Positions 31,441-44,171 of a DNA stretch of 64,000 nucleotides are shown piece after piece; the first letter of the stretch is position 1, and the number at the start of each line of letters is the position of its first letter. Source of the stretch: Takakia lepidozioides (lineage: Eukaryota > Streptophyta > Takakiopsida > Takakiales > Takakiaceae); the NCBI GenBank assembly GCA_030704615.1, contig CM060733.1, positions 10,788,001-10,852,000 of the forward strand, given 5' to 3'. The notes beneath the pieces were generated by a model. It searched no databases. It saw nothing but the letters and a program-made list of their open reading frames with translations, and was not told where the DNA came from. A program made the translations under genes and the position numbers.

Positions 31441-34400
31441 CAGCTCACTGGTCACAGCCGTCACAGTCCCACAGGCCACTGGGCACAGCCTGTCACAGCC
31501 CCTCACAGCCCGTCACAACCTCAAAGGCCTCAGGCACAGCCTGTCACAGCCCCTCACAGCCCGTCACAGCCCCAAAGACCTCAGGCACGGCCTGTCACAG
31601 CCCCTCACAGCCCGTCACAGCCCCAAAGGCCTCAGGCACGGCCTGTCACAGCCACTCACAGCCCGTCACAGCCCCAAAGGCCTCAGGCACGGCCTGTCAC
31701 AGCCCCTCTCAGCCCGTCACAGCCCAAAGGCCATGGGCACGGCCTGTCACAGCCCCTCACAGCCCGTCAGAGCCTCAAAGGCCTCAGGCACGGCCTGTCA
31801 CAGCCCCTCACAGCCCGTCACAGCCTCAAAGGCCTCAGGCACGGCCTGTCACAGCCCCTCACAGCCCGTCACAGCCTCAAAGGCCTCAGGCACGGCCTGT
31901 CACAGCCCCTCACAGCCCGTCACAGCCCCAAAGGCCTCAGGCCGGCCTGTCACAGCCCCTCACAGCCCATCACAGCCCCAAAGGCCATGGGCACAGCCTG
32001 TCACAGCCCGTCACAGCCCCACAGGCCTCAGGGCACAGCCTGTCACAGCCCCGCACAGCCCGTCACAGCCCCAAAGGCCACTGGGCACAGCCTGTCACAG
32101 CCTGACACAGCCCATCACAGCCCCACAGGGCACAGGGCACAGCCTGTCACAGCCCATCACAGCCGATCACAGCCTCAAAGGCCTCAGGCACGGCCTATCA
32201 CAGCCCCTCACAGCCCATCACAGCCCCAAAGGCCATGGGCACAGCCTGTCACAGCCCGTCACAGCCCCACAGGCCTCAGGCACGGCCTGTCACAGCCCCT
32301 CACAGCCTGTCACAGCCCCAAAGGCCTCAGGCACGACCTGTCACAGCCCCTCACAGCCCATCACAGCCCCAAAGGCCATGGGCACAGCCTGTCACAGCCC
32401 GTCACAGCCCCAAAGGCCACTGGGCACAGCCTGTCACAGCCTGACACAGCCCGTCACAGCCCCACAGGGCACAGGGCACAGCTTGTCACAGCCCATCACA
32501 GCCGATCACAGCCTCAAAGGCCTCAGGCACGGCCTGTCACAACCCCTCACAGCCCATCACAGCCCCAAAGGCCATGGGCACGGCCTGTCACGGCCTGTCA
32601 CAGCCTCAAAGGCCTCAGGCACGGCCTATCACAGCCCCGCACAGCCCGTCACAGCCTCAAAGGCCTCAGGCACGGCCTGTCACAGCCCCTCACAGCCCCA
32701 AAGGCCATGGGCACGGCCTCTCACAGCCCCTCACAGCCCGTCACAGCCTCAAAGGCCTCAGGATCGGCCCGTCACAGCCCGTCACAGCCTCAAAGGCCTC
32801 AGGATCGGCCCGTCACAGCCCGTCACAGCCCCAAAGGCCTCAGGCACGGCCTGTCACAGCCCCTCACAGCCCGTCACAGCCCAAAGGCCATGGGCACGGC
32901 CTGTCACAGCCCTTCAGAGCCCGTCACAGCCTCAAAGGCCTCAGGCACGGCCTGTCACAGCCCCTCTCAGCCCGTCACAGCCCCAAAGGCCATGGGCACG
33001 GCCTGTCACAGCCCCTCACAGCCCGTCAGAGCCTCAAAGGCCTCAGGCACGGCCTGTCACAGCCCCTCACAGCCCGTCAGAGCCTCAAAGGCCTCAGGCA
33101 CGGCCTGTCACAGCCCCTCACAGCCCGTCACAGCCCCAAAGGCCATGGGCACGGCCTGTCACAGCCCCTCACAGCCCCTCACAGCCTCAAAGGCCTCAGG
33201 CACGGCCTTTCACAGCCCCTCACAGCCCGTCACAGCCCCAAAGGCCTCAGGCACGGCCTGTCACAGCCCCTCACAGCCCATCACAGCCCCAAAGGCCATG
33301 GGCACAGCCTGTCACAGCCCATCACAGCCCACAGGCCTCAGGGCACAACCTGTCACAGCCCCGCACAGCCCGTCACAGCCCCAAAGGCCACTGGGCACAG
33401 CCTGTCACAGCCTGACACAGCCTGACACAGCCCGTCACAGCCCCACAGGGCACACGGCACAGCCGGTCACAGCCCATCACAGCCCATCACAACCTCAAAG
33501 GCCTCAGGCACGGCCTGTCACAGCCCCTCACAGCCCATCACAGCCCCAAAGGCCATGGGCACAGCCTGTCACAGCCCGTCACAGCCCCACAGGCCTCAGG
33601 CACGGCCTGTCACAGCCCCTCACAGCCCGTCACAGCCCCAAATGCCATGGGCACGGCCTGTCACAGCCCCTCACAGCCCATCACAGCCCCAAAGGCCTCA
33701 GGCACGGCCTGTCACAGCCCCTCACAGCCCGTCACAGCCTCAAAGGCCTCAGGCACGGCCTGTCACAGCCCCTCACAGCCTGTCACAGCCCCAAAGGCCT
33801 CAAGCACGGCCTGTCACAGCCCCTCACAGCCCATCATAGCCCCAAAGGCCATGGGCACAGCCTGTCACAGCCGTCACAGCCCCACAGGCCTCAGGGCACA
33901 GCCTGTCACAGCCCCGCACAGCCCGTCACAGCCCCAAAGGCCACTGGGCACAGCCTGTCAAAGCCTGACACAGCCCGTCACAGCCCCACAGGGCACAGGG
34001 CACAGCCCATCACAGCCCATCACAGCCTCAAAGGCCTCAGGCACGGCCTGTCACAGCCCCTCACAGCCCATCACAGCCCCAAAGGCCTCAGGCACGGCCT
34101 GTCACAGCCCCTCACGGCCTGTCACAGCCCCTCACAGCCCGTCACAGCCTCAAAGGCCTCAGGCACGGCCTTTCACAGCCCCTCACAGCCCGTCACAGCC
34201 CCAAAGGCCTCAGGCACGGCCTGTCACAGCCCCTCACAGCCCATCACAGCCCCAAAGGCCATGGGCACAGCCTGTCACAGCCCGTCACAGCCCCACAGGC
34301 CTCAGGCACGGCCTGTCACAGCCCCTCACAGCCCGTCACAGCCCCAAAGGCCATGGGCACGGCCTGTCAAAGCCCCTCACAGCCCATCACAGCCCCAAAG

Positions 34401-35500
34401 GCCTCAGGCACGGCCTGTCACAGCCCCTCACAGCCCCTCACAGCCTCAAAGGCCATGGGCACAGCCTGTCACAGCCCATCACAGCCCCACAGGCCTCAGG
34501 CACGGCCTGTCACAGCCCCTCACAGCCCATCACAGCCCCAAAGGCCATGGGCACAGCCTGTCACAGCCCGTCACAGCCCCACAGGCCTCAGGGCACAGCC
34601 TGTCACAGCCCCAAAGGCCACTGGGCACAGCCTGCCACAGCCTGACACAGCCCGTCACAGCCCCACAGGGCACAGGGCACAGCCCATCACAGCCCATCAC
34701 AGCCTCAAAGGCCTCAGGCACGGCCTGTCACAGCCCCAAAGGCCATGGGCACAGCCTGTCACAGCCCGTCACAGCTTGACAGGCCTCAGGCATGGCCTGT
34801 CACAGCCCCTCACAGCCCCTCACAGCCCCAAAGGCCATGGGCACGGCCTGTCACAGCCCCTCACAGCCCGTCACAGCCTCAAAGGCTTTAGGATCGGCCC
34901 GTCACAGGCCCTCACAGCCCGTCACAGCCCCAAAGGCCTCACGCACGGCCTGTCACAGCCCCTCACAGCCCCAAAGGCCATGGGCACGGCCTGTCACAGC
35001 CCCTCACAGCCCGTCATAGCCTCAAAGGCCTCAGGCACGGCCTGTCACAGCCCCTCTCAGCCCGTCACAGCCCCAAAGGCCATGGGCACGGCCTGTCACA
35101 GCCCCTCACAGCCCGTCACAGCCTCAAAGGCCTCAGGCACGGCCCCTCACAGCCCGTCACAGCCCCAAAGGCCTCAGGCATGGCCTGTCACAGCCCCTCA
35201 CAGCCCATCACAGCCCCAAAGGCCATGGGCACAGCCTGTCACAGCCCGTCACAGCCCCACAGGCCTCAGGGCACAGCATGTCACAGCCCCGCACAGCCCG
35301 TCACAGCCCCAAAGGCCACTGGGCACAGCCTGTCACAGCCTGACACAGCCCATCACAGCCCCACAAGGCACAGGGCACAGCCTGTCACAGCCCATCACAG
35401 CCCATCACAGCCTCAAAGGCCTCAGGCACGGCCTGTCATAGCCCCTCACAGCCCATCACAGCCCCAAAGGCCATGGGCACAGCCTGTCACAGCCCCACAC
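31440..35500. repeat. 4-kb minisatellite, 51-bp unit built from 10-bp CACAGCCCNT words
   Basis: About 80 copies of a roughly 51-bp unit. Each unit has two or three 10-bp words (CACAGCCCCT, CACAGCCCGT, CACAGCCCCA) followed by a spacer of four recognisable types: AAAGGCCTCAGGCACGG, AAAGGCCATGGGCAC, ACAGGCCTCAGGGCACA and AAAGGCCACTGGGCACA. The types alternate in blocks, indicating higher-order expansion. Because 51 is a multiple of 3 and the unit lacks stops in two plus frames, ORFs of up to 930 codons appear (Pro/Ser/His/Gln-rich), but this is explained by the repeat. It sits between the gag of the gypsy-type element and its presumed LTR start. Confidence 0.95.
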
Positions 35501-35919
35501 ATGGCCGCTCTGGCAGTTTAGCCATTTCTCCAAGGGGTTTAGCCACGCCAAGCTAGGGTTTGTGTCTCTTGGACTCTAGGCTTCTTTCCACCGAGCTATG
35601 GTGGCTGTGAGGAAATCAGCAAGGTATCCTTGCTCTTTCGGCTCCCACACACCACCATAGTAGCCCTAAGCCATGAGGTGGTTGCCACAAACCAAGCCTT
35701 CTTTCTCACTTAGCCTCCCCAAACACGCCACTAAACTCAATGGCAAACAACCAAGCCCTGCTGGTTCCCAGCCCTTGTGAGCACTCATTCAAGCACTCCC
35801 CTCATTGGCCATAGCATCTGTCTTAGAGCCTATTCCAGCCCTCTACACCTGTTGCTTCAAGAGTTGCGCTCCCTTCAAGCTTGAAGTTGAAACCCCAACT
35901 CACATAGGCCCTACAAGTG

Positions 35920-36340
35920 CTTTTCTTTCACTCCAAGTGGAAACCAGCCCTAGACCTTCCGTTCTAGCTCTCTAAGGCTTGAAAACAAGAGCCTCAATGG
36001 GCTGAAGGCATGCTCCACACATGCCCCACTCTCACCATAAGAGAATCAGCTCCTTTGCTTCATTTCTTGCACCCACAAACCTGAAAATACAAGCTTCAGC
36101 AGGCTGAAAGCATGCTCTACATGCCCTACAGGGAAACCAGCCCCTTCCTTCCTTTCTTGCACTCCCACACCTAAAAGTGCAAGCCTTCACCAGGCTGATA
36201 GCATGCTCCACACATACATTGCCCTCACATAAGGGAAGTCAGCCCTTCCCTCTTCCTTGCTTGCCCTCCAAGCTTGAAGATGGAAGCTTCAATGAGCTGA
36301 ATACATGCTCCACACATGCAACCTCTTCACACAAGAGATA
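35920..36340. repeat. Degenerate repeats of about 110 bp (GGCTGAAxGCATGCTCCACA)
   Basis: The phrase AGGCTGAAAGCATGCTC followed by CACATGCC recurs four times (near 36000, 36100, 36195 and 36295), each with a CAAGCTTGAAGATGGAAGC-like lead and a Cys/Leu-coding CTTCCTTTC spacer. Copies are diverged. They lie in what is probably the LTR or leader of the minus-strand element. Confidence 0.6.
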
Positions 36341-37239
36341 TCAGCCCCTATCTTGGCTCCTTGGCTCCTTGATGCTCTCTATGACAAGACTAAGCACTCC
36401 ATAGCCTTTGCCAAGCTCCTGAAACCCTAAGGCTTACATTTCCAGCCACAAGACACTTCTCTTGTGGTGCAAGAACTCTTCTTCCAAGCTCTGAAACCCT
36501 AGGTGCACATTCCATGGCCTTGCCGCACCTCTTAGCTCCTGTTCCAGCCCTGCTCTTGCCATGACAAGAGCCCTCTCAATGCTGAAGCTCGAGATTGAAA
36601 CCCAATCTCACCATACTCCACAAAGTGCACTGATTTGCCCCAAGCAAAATCAGCCCTTTCGCTTGGTCTTGCAATCCTTCACACAATGAAAGCTCGCACT
36701 CCCAAGTCCAGTTCTCAGCTTTGCCACCAAAGCCACTATAACCTGCTCTTGACTGGTCCTCTTCCCAATCGTGCTTGCTCATGCATGTACACAATCTGGA
36801 ACCATCAAGGTGCTCTGGAATTACCTGCAGCATGGTGCTTTCATCTCTGAAGCTGAAGATCGAATGCCAAGGTTTACCACCTCGTAACCCACATCGCCTC
36901 CGCTTCGAACAACTAAGAGCTCCACGGTGCTCCTTGCATAACAACTTGGTTTCTCTAATTCTCAAGCAAAAACCACAAGTGCTACAACTAACTCGTATCT
37001 GGCACTCACAGATACGAGCTGATCTTTCTCGAGTGATAAAGAAGAAGAATACAAGCACAAGCTCATGCGAGCTCACAAAGCTGAAGCATAAACTCATGCA
37101 TATATAACCTCATCACTCAAATACAAGTCAAGCCAAGTGCACCCCACGCCATGGGGAATCCACACTACGGCGCCATAGCTAGGCGCGGTGAGGCTCAACT
37201 CGAGAAAGATGAGCCTCCCGCGCTTGCCGTGAAGATAAC

Positions 37240-37359
37240 CACTCCAGGGCCTAAATCTGCCTTGACCCCTGGATTGACACTTGGGCCAATCCCAAATGTC
37301 AATATGTAAAAGATAGCTATTTCCTAGCTAGTTTCACACTAGTGGTAAAATAACTTGAC
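37240..37359 (-). mobile_element. Probable LTR start of the minus-strand gypsy-type element
   Basis: On the minus strand the sequence from 37359 starts TGTCAAGTTATTTTACCACT and continues AGTGTGAAACTAGCTAGG, an LTR-like beginning with TG. It abuts directly the second MULE coding sequence, which starts abruptly at 37360, so the retroelement may have inserted into that gene. The matching second LTR would be beyond the gap and is not visible, so the assignment is tentative. Confidence 0.4.
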
Positions 37360-39014
37360 ATGTCCACAGCCGGGGAGGGCAGCGGAGTCAGTCTTGTGAA
37401 GCGCATGCAGAAGGGTGGCGATCTTCAGAACTGTTTCCTTATGTTTGATCACGTCAAACGAGTGAAAGACTGGACTACAATGGCGTGTCATGTTTACGAT
37501 CCTTTCTACCAGCGAGTCATGACAATCGCAGTGTGTGACATGCAATCAGAGGATGCGGATTCACAGCAGCTAATGTGGAGAAGTCTCATTCGCGTTATGG
37601 ACTCCCAAGGTGTCCCATGTCCAAATTTCGCCGGATTTATGGTAGACAGTGCTCAAGCGAACTTCAATGCTATTCGCATTGTGTTTGGATCAGGAGATCC
37701 AAAGGTGCCAATGCCAGGAAGAGAGCGAACATGTCTTTTCCGTTGGACCCAGTCCCTTGAGAAACATACAAAGGCAGACATCAAACCGGAAATGCAGCCT
37801 ATTCATCTTAGGCTATGCAAACAGTACAAAGATGCGAAAAGCATGGCAGAGGCGAATACATTGTTCCAGACAATTCGTGCCTGGTGGTTCTCATCTGGGG
37901 CTGCATCAGAAGACAGCATGAGAGCGCTAGAAGACTGGCTGGCATTTTGGCACTTCCGGTACAGACAATGGGGAGCATGCATGACAACGGTGCGTGCATT
38001 TGAAAACTTGAAAATTTCATTGACTTTGTATCCATTTCCAATCATGTATGTTGTGGTGGGGTGTGCTTGTCCTCTTTCTGATATATGTTTTTCCATTTTG
38101 CAGCACTTCTCAATTGAGGAGATGGCGGACATGCCCTCTTGCAATCTGGCGGAGACGGTGCACAATGTATGGTTGCAGCAATCTCGAAAGCGGGGCCGGG
38201 ATTTGTATGTGGCGACGAAGTCTGGCACATAGAACGCACCACTGCTGGGTCTCGAGTGAAGTGCACAGCAATCAGAGCAACCAATCGTGAGAAATGCAAG
38301 TCCTCCATATCCAGAGGCAAGGTCCACACTCCGGCTCCGACCTTCACTGGTTTGTTCACGCCTTACGGGCAAGTCGAGGCGAAGAACCACAAATTTTGGT
38401 TCTGCCCTGACGACTGTGGTAGGTGCGTGCGTGGGACTGTGCGACCATCGGTTGTCATGAAGCCTCCTCCACCAAGCGTTTGGCCTGTGAAGGTGGGGAC
38501 ACATCTCACAACTCACGAGATTGCCATGCTGGAGGAGGCCCCCTCTGTACATGCAGGTGCTTCTACTTCAGCAAGTTTTGGAGTGCCACCACCGAACGCT
38601 GATGCATGGCCAACAAAACGAAATGGGAAGGTGGTTCGTCGTTTCCCTCCCACTGCCGAGCATTTTGGCAAGGTGGAATCCGCTCGAATGCTTCAAGGTC
38701 GTGTTACAGGCACTATGGAAGTTCCACATCCCGGGTATGGACGAATCTACACTATGATGACCTCCACATCCGCTATGCACGACCGGTTGTACGACATCGC
38801 AGTTTCAAATTTCCCCAACTGCACCTGTCCAGATTTTGTTGGCATGCTTACAACAAGTTTGGGAAAGACAGGCAAATTTATACCCTGCAAGCATCTGTAT
38901 TTTATCTTCTTGAACAAAATGGTATGTGATCCCAGACGCGACATCTTCATTCACCAGGCGACCATGAGTTTCAACGAGGTGCATACACTTATGCAGCGGG
39001 ATAGGAGCACATAG
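37360..39014 (+). pseudogene. Second MULE-type transposase fragment with SWIM-like finger
   Basis: The coding part begins abruptly next to the LTR-like sequence. The frame 37360-37989 reads DWTTMACHVYDPFYQRVMTI, GFMVDSAQANFNAIRIVFGS and ends at a GTGCGTG donor (37990); a TTTTGCAG acceptor gives exon 38104 onward in phase (HFSIEEMADMPSCNLAETVH). The 114-nt intron has no stop and is itself readable. A frameshift near 38215 moves to the frame DEVWHIERTTAGSRVKCTAI, ending with CTCPDFVGMLTTSLGKTG and CKHLYFIFLNKM, a long-loop SWIM-type zinc finger. The N-terminal part before 37360 is missing here, so this is a truncated copy. It is a different lineage from the transposase at 16.8-19.7 kb. Confidence 0.6.
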
Positions 39015-39294
39015 CATCATCTTCACTTTGGTCATCTGCAAATTCCATTACTGGATTTCACAAGAGTTGAAACTTGAACTTGATGTCCCTTCATATATTT
39101 GATGCCAATGCAGCCTCCAATTATGTTGTGCAATGTGTGCCATTTCTTTCTTATGTGTAGTCGTTCGAAAATAAATGGAATGGATGCAAATGCTTTCACA
39201 AGTCGTTCCTGCATTTTAATTTCTGGTATTTTGCATGAATGAATGCCACGGCTATAGGCCCCTCGGCTATAGGTGCTACATGTTTATGATGACA

Positions 39295-39322
39295 TGGCAT
39301 CTGGCAAGTTGTCCAGATGCCA
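39295..39322. other. Perfect 10-bp hairpin
   Basis: TGGCATCTGG (39295-39304), 8-base loop, CCAGATGCCA (39313-39322). It stands in non-coding sequence between the second MULE and the copia LTR; role unknown. Confidence 0.85.
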
Positions 39323-39349
39323 CGTTATTCTGACGACCGCCATGTCAAC

Positions 39350-39500
39350 CGGATACTGACACGTCAGCAGGCCCACGCCACGTCAGCCTCACGCTCACGC
39401 CACATCAGCACGACCCCACGCTACGCCACATCAGCTAGTGTGAGCCTGCGCTCACGCCACATCACCTCCGCGTGAGCGTACGCTCTCCCGCTCCCGCGGA
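39350..39500. repeat. CACGCCACATCAGC short repeats
   Basis: Words such as CACGCCACGTCAGC, CACGCCACATCAGC and CTCACGCCACATCA recur about six times in 150 bp. Each contains a GACGTGGC/ACGTCAG-like core. It could be a transposon subterminal region or a simple minisatellite. Confidence 0.6.
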
Positions 39501-39905
39501 AGTCACGTCCCTCTGCCACATACACAACTAGATACTACTTTTTAAGTCACCACCTTTTTGCAAACTTCTAATCCTATGTAGGCTCACCCATTGTATGTTG
39601 TAAATAAAGTCTTCCAAGGTTTCATCATCATTTGCCACCCTTTCAGTGTATTTTCAATTCTTATATAGCACCACGGGTATTCTGACCACGATTCCACTGC
39701 CACAACTAGTTATGGTATCTCGAGCTCCTCATACCGAGCTTCTGTTCGACTATGCTGCATACTCGTTCTACTGCTTCAACACGTACAAGCAGATCAGACA
39801 TGGCAAGAACCCCGGCTCTCACGGTTTCATCCAAAAAAAATTACCAGAACGGTGCACGACAACTCTACACAAGGTTTTGATCATGTTTTGTTGGTTTTTT
39901 TTTTT
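39501..39905. other. Left flank of the copia element, no gene
   Basis: No supportable gene. A short stretch near 39755-39820 resembles the right flank of the element (see findings). Confidence 0.4.
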
Positions 39906-40300
39906 TGTAGAAAGCAGTGTGACCAAGTTATTGCAAGTCACCAAGAGCTACAAGTTACACTGATTTATTCCATGATGGAATATTTAAGTCAGAGGCCAAC
40001 TAGGTTACACTAGGATTTAACAGAGACATGCCGACAGAGACATCCGTTGGCCAAGTTGTTGTAACTTTGTACTATTTAGGGATGGTGACAGCATCATTTT
40101 GAATTACCAGACTCCCGCCAGCGCCCAACGATTGTTACGATGAATAGTATTTAGGCTTACTACAGTGAGTCTTTTAGTGCTGAAACTTCTTTGTATGTTG
40201 ATGCTTTGTGGTGGAATTGCAATAGTGGTAAAGAGAACTCATAGTATTCTGTGTTTTGTTTGCCTGAATCTTGAATTGCTGTTCTAGATAGTATTGTATA
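39906..40300 (+). mobile_element. 5' LTR of the Ty1/copia element
   Basis: About 390 bp matching the 3' LTR (49023-49403) over its length with scattered substitutions and a 13-bp duplication unique to this copy (ACAGAGACAT...). Shared landmarks: GTCACCAAGAGCTAC, TGATTTATTCCATGATGG, TACGATGAATAGTATTTAGG and the end GTATTGTATA. The precise left edge is uncertain because T-runs precede both copies. Confidence 0.85.
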
Positions 40301-40348
40301 TTGAATGAAACTAGAACTAGCAGAGAGATCTAGGAAATAGTAGCAAAG

Positions 40349-43205
40349 ATGAGTTCGGTTACCACATCGAAAGATGTGATGCAGATAGAGAGCTTTTCAG
40401 GAGAGAATTTTTCTCTATGGAAGTTTCAAATATTGATGATTCTCCTAGGAGCCAAGAAGCTATGGTCTCTTGTCAGTGGGAAGGATTTGAGAGCAGTGGC
40501 CTCGGATACAGATGAATGGGATGACAAGGACAATAATGTCTGCATGTACATTACTCAAGGAGTAGATAAGAATCACTTGCAACAGTTGGTAAACTGCACA
40601 AACTCAATAGAGATGTGGGCGAAATTAGTGGTAGTTCATGAGCAAAATGCTACTGAGAACATTAATGTCTTACAAAGCAAGATGTACCATCTCAAGATGG
40701 AAGAAAATGAGAGCATCTCCAGTTATATCAACAAGATAGAACTGATGGCAAAACAATTGAGTGATCTTGGTGAGAAGATGACTGAATCAGCTATCATGGC
40801 AAAGATAGTGTGCACTTTACCTCCAAGGTATGAGAACAAAGGACGTTGAACAACCTATAGTCTAGGTTACTCAAGAAAGAAGTGTTGAGAAAAGCGCGAG
40901 GAAACACGGAGGATATCATGGATAAAGCTTTCTTCACAAAGCATGTCAAAGGAAGGCATAACTCATCCACGAGCGGTGGAAGTATTCTGACAAAAGAGCA
41001 GAAGAAAGAGAGAGCTGAGAGGATAGCAGAGCTAAAAAAGAAAACGAGGTGCAACACCTGCGGTGAAGTTGGGCACTAGGAGCGAGAATGTAGAAGAATA
41101 TCGTAGTTGCTGCTAACATGGTGGAATCCTTTAAGATGACCGATGCCTATGCTGCCACTGCATTTCATCATGAAGAAAGAGAGCGTATCGATGATGACTC
41201 AGTGACAGAAGGAAGAAACACTGATCAGAACATTGTCGATGATCTGATAAAGATTGTACATATTAGTAATGCTAATGCAGAAGCATACAAGAGCACGTCA
41301 ACTAGAGAGAAAGTTGGCGATGAAGACGATACATCCTGGTACGCAGACAGCGCTGCATTTGAACACATGACCAACAAGATGCAATGGTTCAAAAATCTTA
41401 AGAAGATTGAATCTCATCGTTGGGGAGTACAAGTTGCCACTGATGTTACAGTATGGGCAAGTGGAATAGGGGATATAGATATCCTAACTCTAGCAGGAAG
41501 TGAGTGGAGAAAGGGAACAATGCACAACGTGTTGTTTGAACTTTGTATCTGACCTCAGAAAGAATCTGTTCTCAGTAGCGAAGGCTGTAGACAAAGATTA
41601 CATCGTCATCTATGATAAGCATACATGTAAGCTGTATGCAAATCAGGGAAGGGGACCTCTTATGATGACTGGAGTGAGAGAGGAAAACCTTTGGAAACTG
41701 CAAATCAAAGTGATTACGGGAGCATCTGTGCAAGCAAACATGGTATTGTCGACGGATAATATTCAAGCAAATGTGGTAGTGACAACTGGGGGAGCAAGTC
41801 TTCAAACGTGGCATGATCGACTTGGACACATCAGTGTCGACACGATTAAACAAATGGCGAAAACACAAATCGTTGATGGTATGAAAATACTGAACCCTAA
41901 TGTAGATCTGGAGTTCTGTGAAGGTTGTGCCATGGGCAAGAATCACAGAGTTGCGTTTCTAGTAAATGAAGAACGTGAGAGGGTTCAGACTCCTGGAGAG
42001 TTCTACCATGCTGATGTCTGTACAATGAATGTAGACTCGCATGTAGGTTCCGAACATTTTGTCATGTTTAAAGATGATCATAGTAGGATCATAGCAGCTA
42101 TAGGATCTTGTATTGCATGAAAACAAAAGGAGAAGTTCTTAAGTTCTTCAAGCAGATTTGTGTGGAATCAGAGAGAGAGACGGGACATGCAGTAAGAAAG
42201 CTTAGAAGCGACAGAGGAGGAGAATTCTTGAGCGCAACATTTAAGACTTTCCTTGAAGAAAATGGAATTCGACAGGAACTTACAGCGCCGTATTCCCCAG
42301 AGCAAATGGTGTCATTGAAAGGAACAATAGGATTCTACTTGAAAGAGTCAGATGTATGCTGCAAGCAAAAGGTCTCAGTCCTAATTTCTGGGCAGAAGCT
42401 GCCACCACAACCACGTACACCCTAAATCGAACGGGAACCAGGTTGTTGAACGGGAAAACACCTTTCGAGGCGTGGAATGGGAAGAAACCTGACATCAGCC
42501 ATCTACGAGCATAGCATATTCACATGTGCCCAAAGAGCTGAGAAAGAAATTGGATGCCAAGAGCAAAAAGTGCATATTTCTTGGTTACAGTGTGGAATCT
42601 AAGGTGTATCGGCTATGGGATATTGAGCAGCAGCACATAGTCATCAGCCGTGATGTGTTAGTAGATGAGAAGGGTAACCGTAATTCTTCACCCATCGAAG
42701 AAATGATGAGAATACCTAATACATGCACTGTGGTACTTGAGGGAATGGTAGACAAAATGGCTCGAGAAGTACAAAGTTCTGAGGAATACGATTGACCAGC
42801 ATGATGAGCATCCTGAGCTTCAGCTAGTAGTGGATCTACCTATTGCCATGGATGAAGGCAAAATTCATGTAGCAAACACACGGCCTGAGCGGGTTGCACC
42901 AAGCTTGCAATGTTAGGGAACAGAAGTACGTCGATCTCGACGGCCACCATAGGCATTCGGCGAGTGGGAGAGTAATTACCTTACGTTTGCTGGAATAACT
43001 GAATACATACCATACCAGAGGAGCCAAAACGGTATGAGGAGGTGATGATGTCCCCTGATCGAGTTAAGTGGGAGCTAGCAATGAAGGAAGAAATTGACTC
43101 GTTACACAAAAATAAAACGTGGATGCTCGTTGAGCTGCCAAAGGGAAGACACACTGTGAATGGGTATACAAGGTAAAGCCTCGAACAGATGGGAGTATTG
43201 AGAGG
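40349..43205 (+). pseudogene. Ty1/copia gag-protease-integrase (first half of polyprotein, broken)
   Basis: Gag (40349-40849) has the UBN2-type features FSGENFSLWKFQILMILLGA and LKMEENESISSYINKIELMA. A CCHC knuckle CNTCGEVGH..ERECR (41049-41095) is broken by a TAG at 41077. Then the protease DTSWYADSAAFEHMT (active site DSA rather than DSG), the GAG-pre-integrase LQTWHDRLGHISVDTIKQMA with CEGCAMGKNH, the integrase core GEFYHADVCTMNVDSHVGSE and RKLRSDRGGEFLSATF, the integrase C-terminus KKCIFLGYSVESKVYRLW, and the reverse transcriptase start KWELAMKEEIDSLHKNKTWM. At least four frame breaks. The RT is cut off at about 43205 by inserted DNA. Confidence 0.85.
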
Positions 43206-43239
43206 TCACTAGTACAGATTAACGTCTTTATGACTATGG

Positions 43240-43620
43240 ATATCACTGTATTTGCAGTGATAAATGCTTCTATGACTACCTTACTCTGCAGTGCCAAACA
43301 CGAAGTCAGTTCTACCATGACTACGGAGTGATAAGTACGAAGTCATGGTCGTCACTGAGGACGTGTCGTGGGATAGTGATGCAGGGTTTGGTGATGTAGT
43401 CATAACAAATATGACTACACGATTGAAAGTTATGACTGAGGTTACAACTACATCAGTACAACATTGCGCCTACATGGAGAGGCCTCTGTGCGACATGTGG
43501 GATCCTGGGGATTTGACATGTGTAATCATTGTCTGATGGTGCAATGGAGTAGTCATATCTTCATGACTACACGACTATGGGTATGACTATATCACTACAA
43601 CATACAACACTACTGATGTC
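43240..43620. repeat. TATGACTAC subterminal repeats, both orientations
   Basis: TATGACTAC/ATGACTAC and its complement GTAGTCATA occur more than ten times in 380 bp (for example near 43270, 43317, 43400, 43550, 43568). The density and double orientation match transposase-binding repeats near CACTA ends. Confidence 0.7.
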
Positions 43621-44171
43621 ACGTGGTCTTGTTGGAGCAGATGTGACTGTCACGTGTTGATCATGTAGATTTTATAATTTATTAAATATTATTTAATTTT
43701 AGATGACTAATTTAGATATTAAACTATATTAAATTAATATGAAATTTAATAAACCATGCGGTGGAGCTCTCATAAGCACAACAATTGGCAAAGAGGAAAG
43801 GCCATCTATACCAAGACACAACCCCTCTGCAGGGAAAGAGAGCATGCATTAATCTTCCAATGACCAAAGAATCGACCCCCAACCCTGCTGGCAATTGCAA
43901 AAAGTGGCAAAGAAAGATTCTACGACCAACCCTATTGCATAGACTGGCAGAAGCAACAATATGATACAATATGAAAGACACAACTACAATCAAACATGTC
44001 ATCCATAGAAACACCATAACACAACCTCAAAGGATATTGCACCTCCGAACGATATTGGATGTTAATACATCAGACACTGACATGATGTTTGAACCAGTCT
44101 GCCTATATATATTCCCAAAATATACTTCATTCTTCAAGCACGATGTTGCTAAGCACTACCGCAACAAGAAA

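Noticed and set aside
31987-34779. 930-codon plus-strand ORF, Pro/Ser/His-rich
   Set aside because: It is the trivial result of a stop-free 51-bp satellite whose period is a multiple of three; a second plus frame is also open over the same DNA. No start context, intron or non-repeat domain supports a protein.
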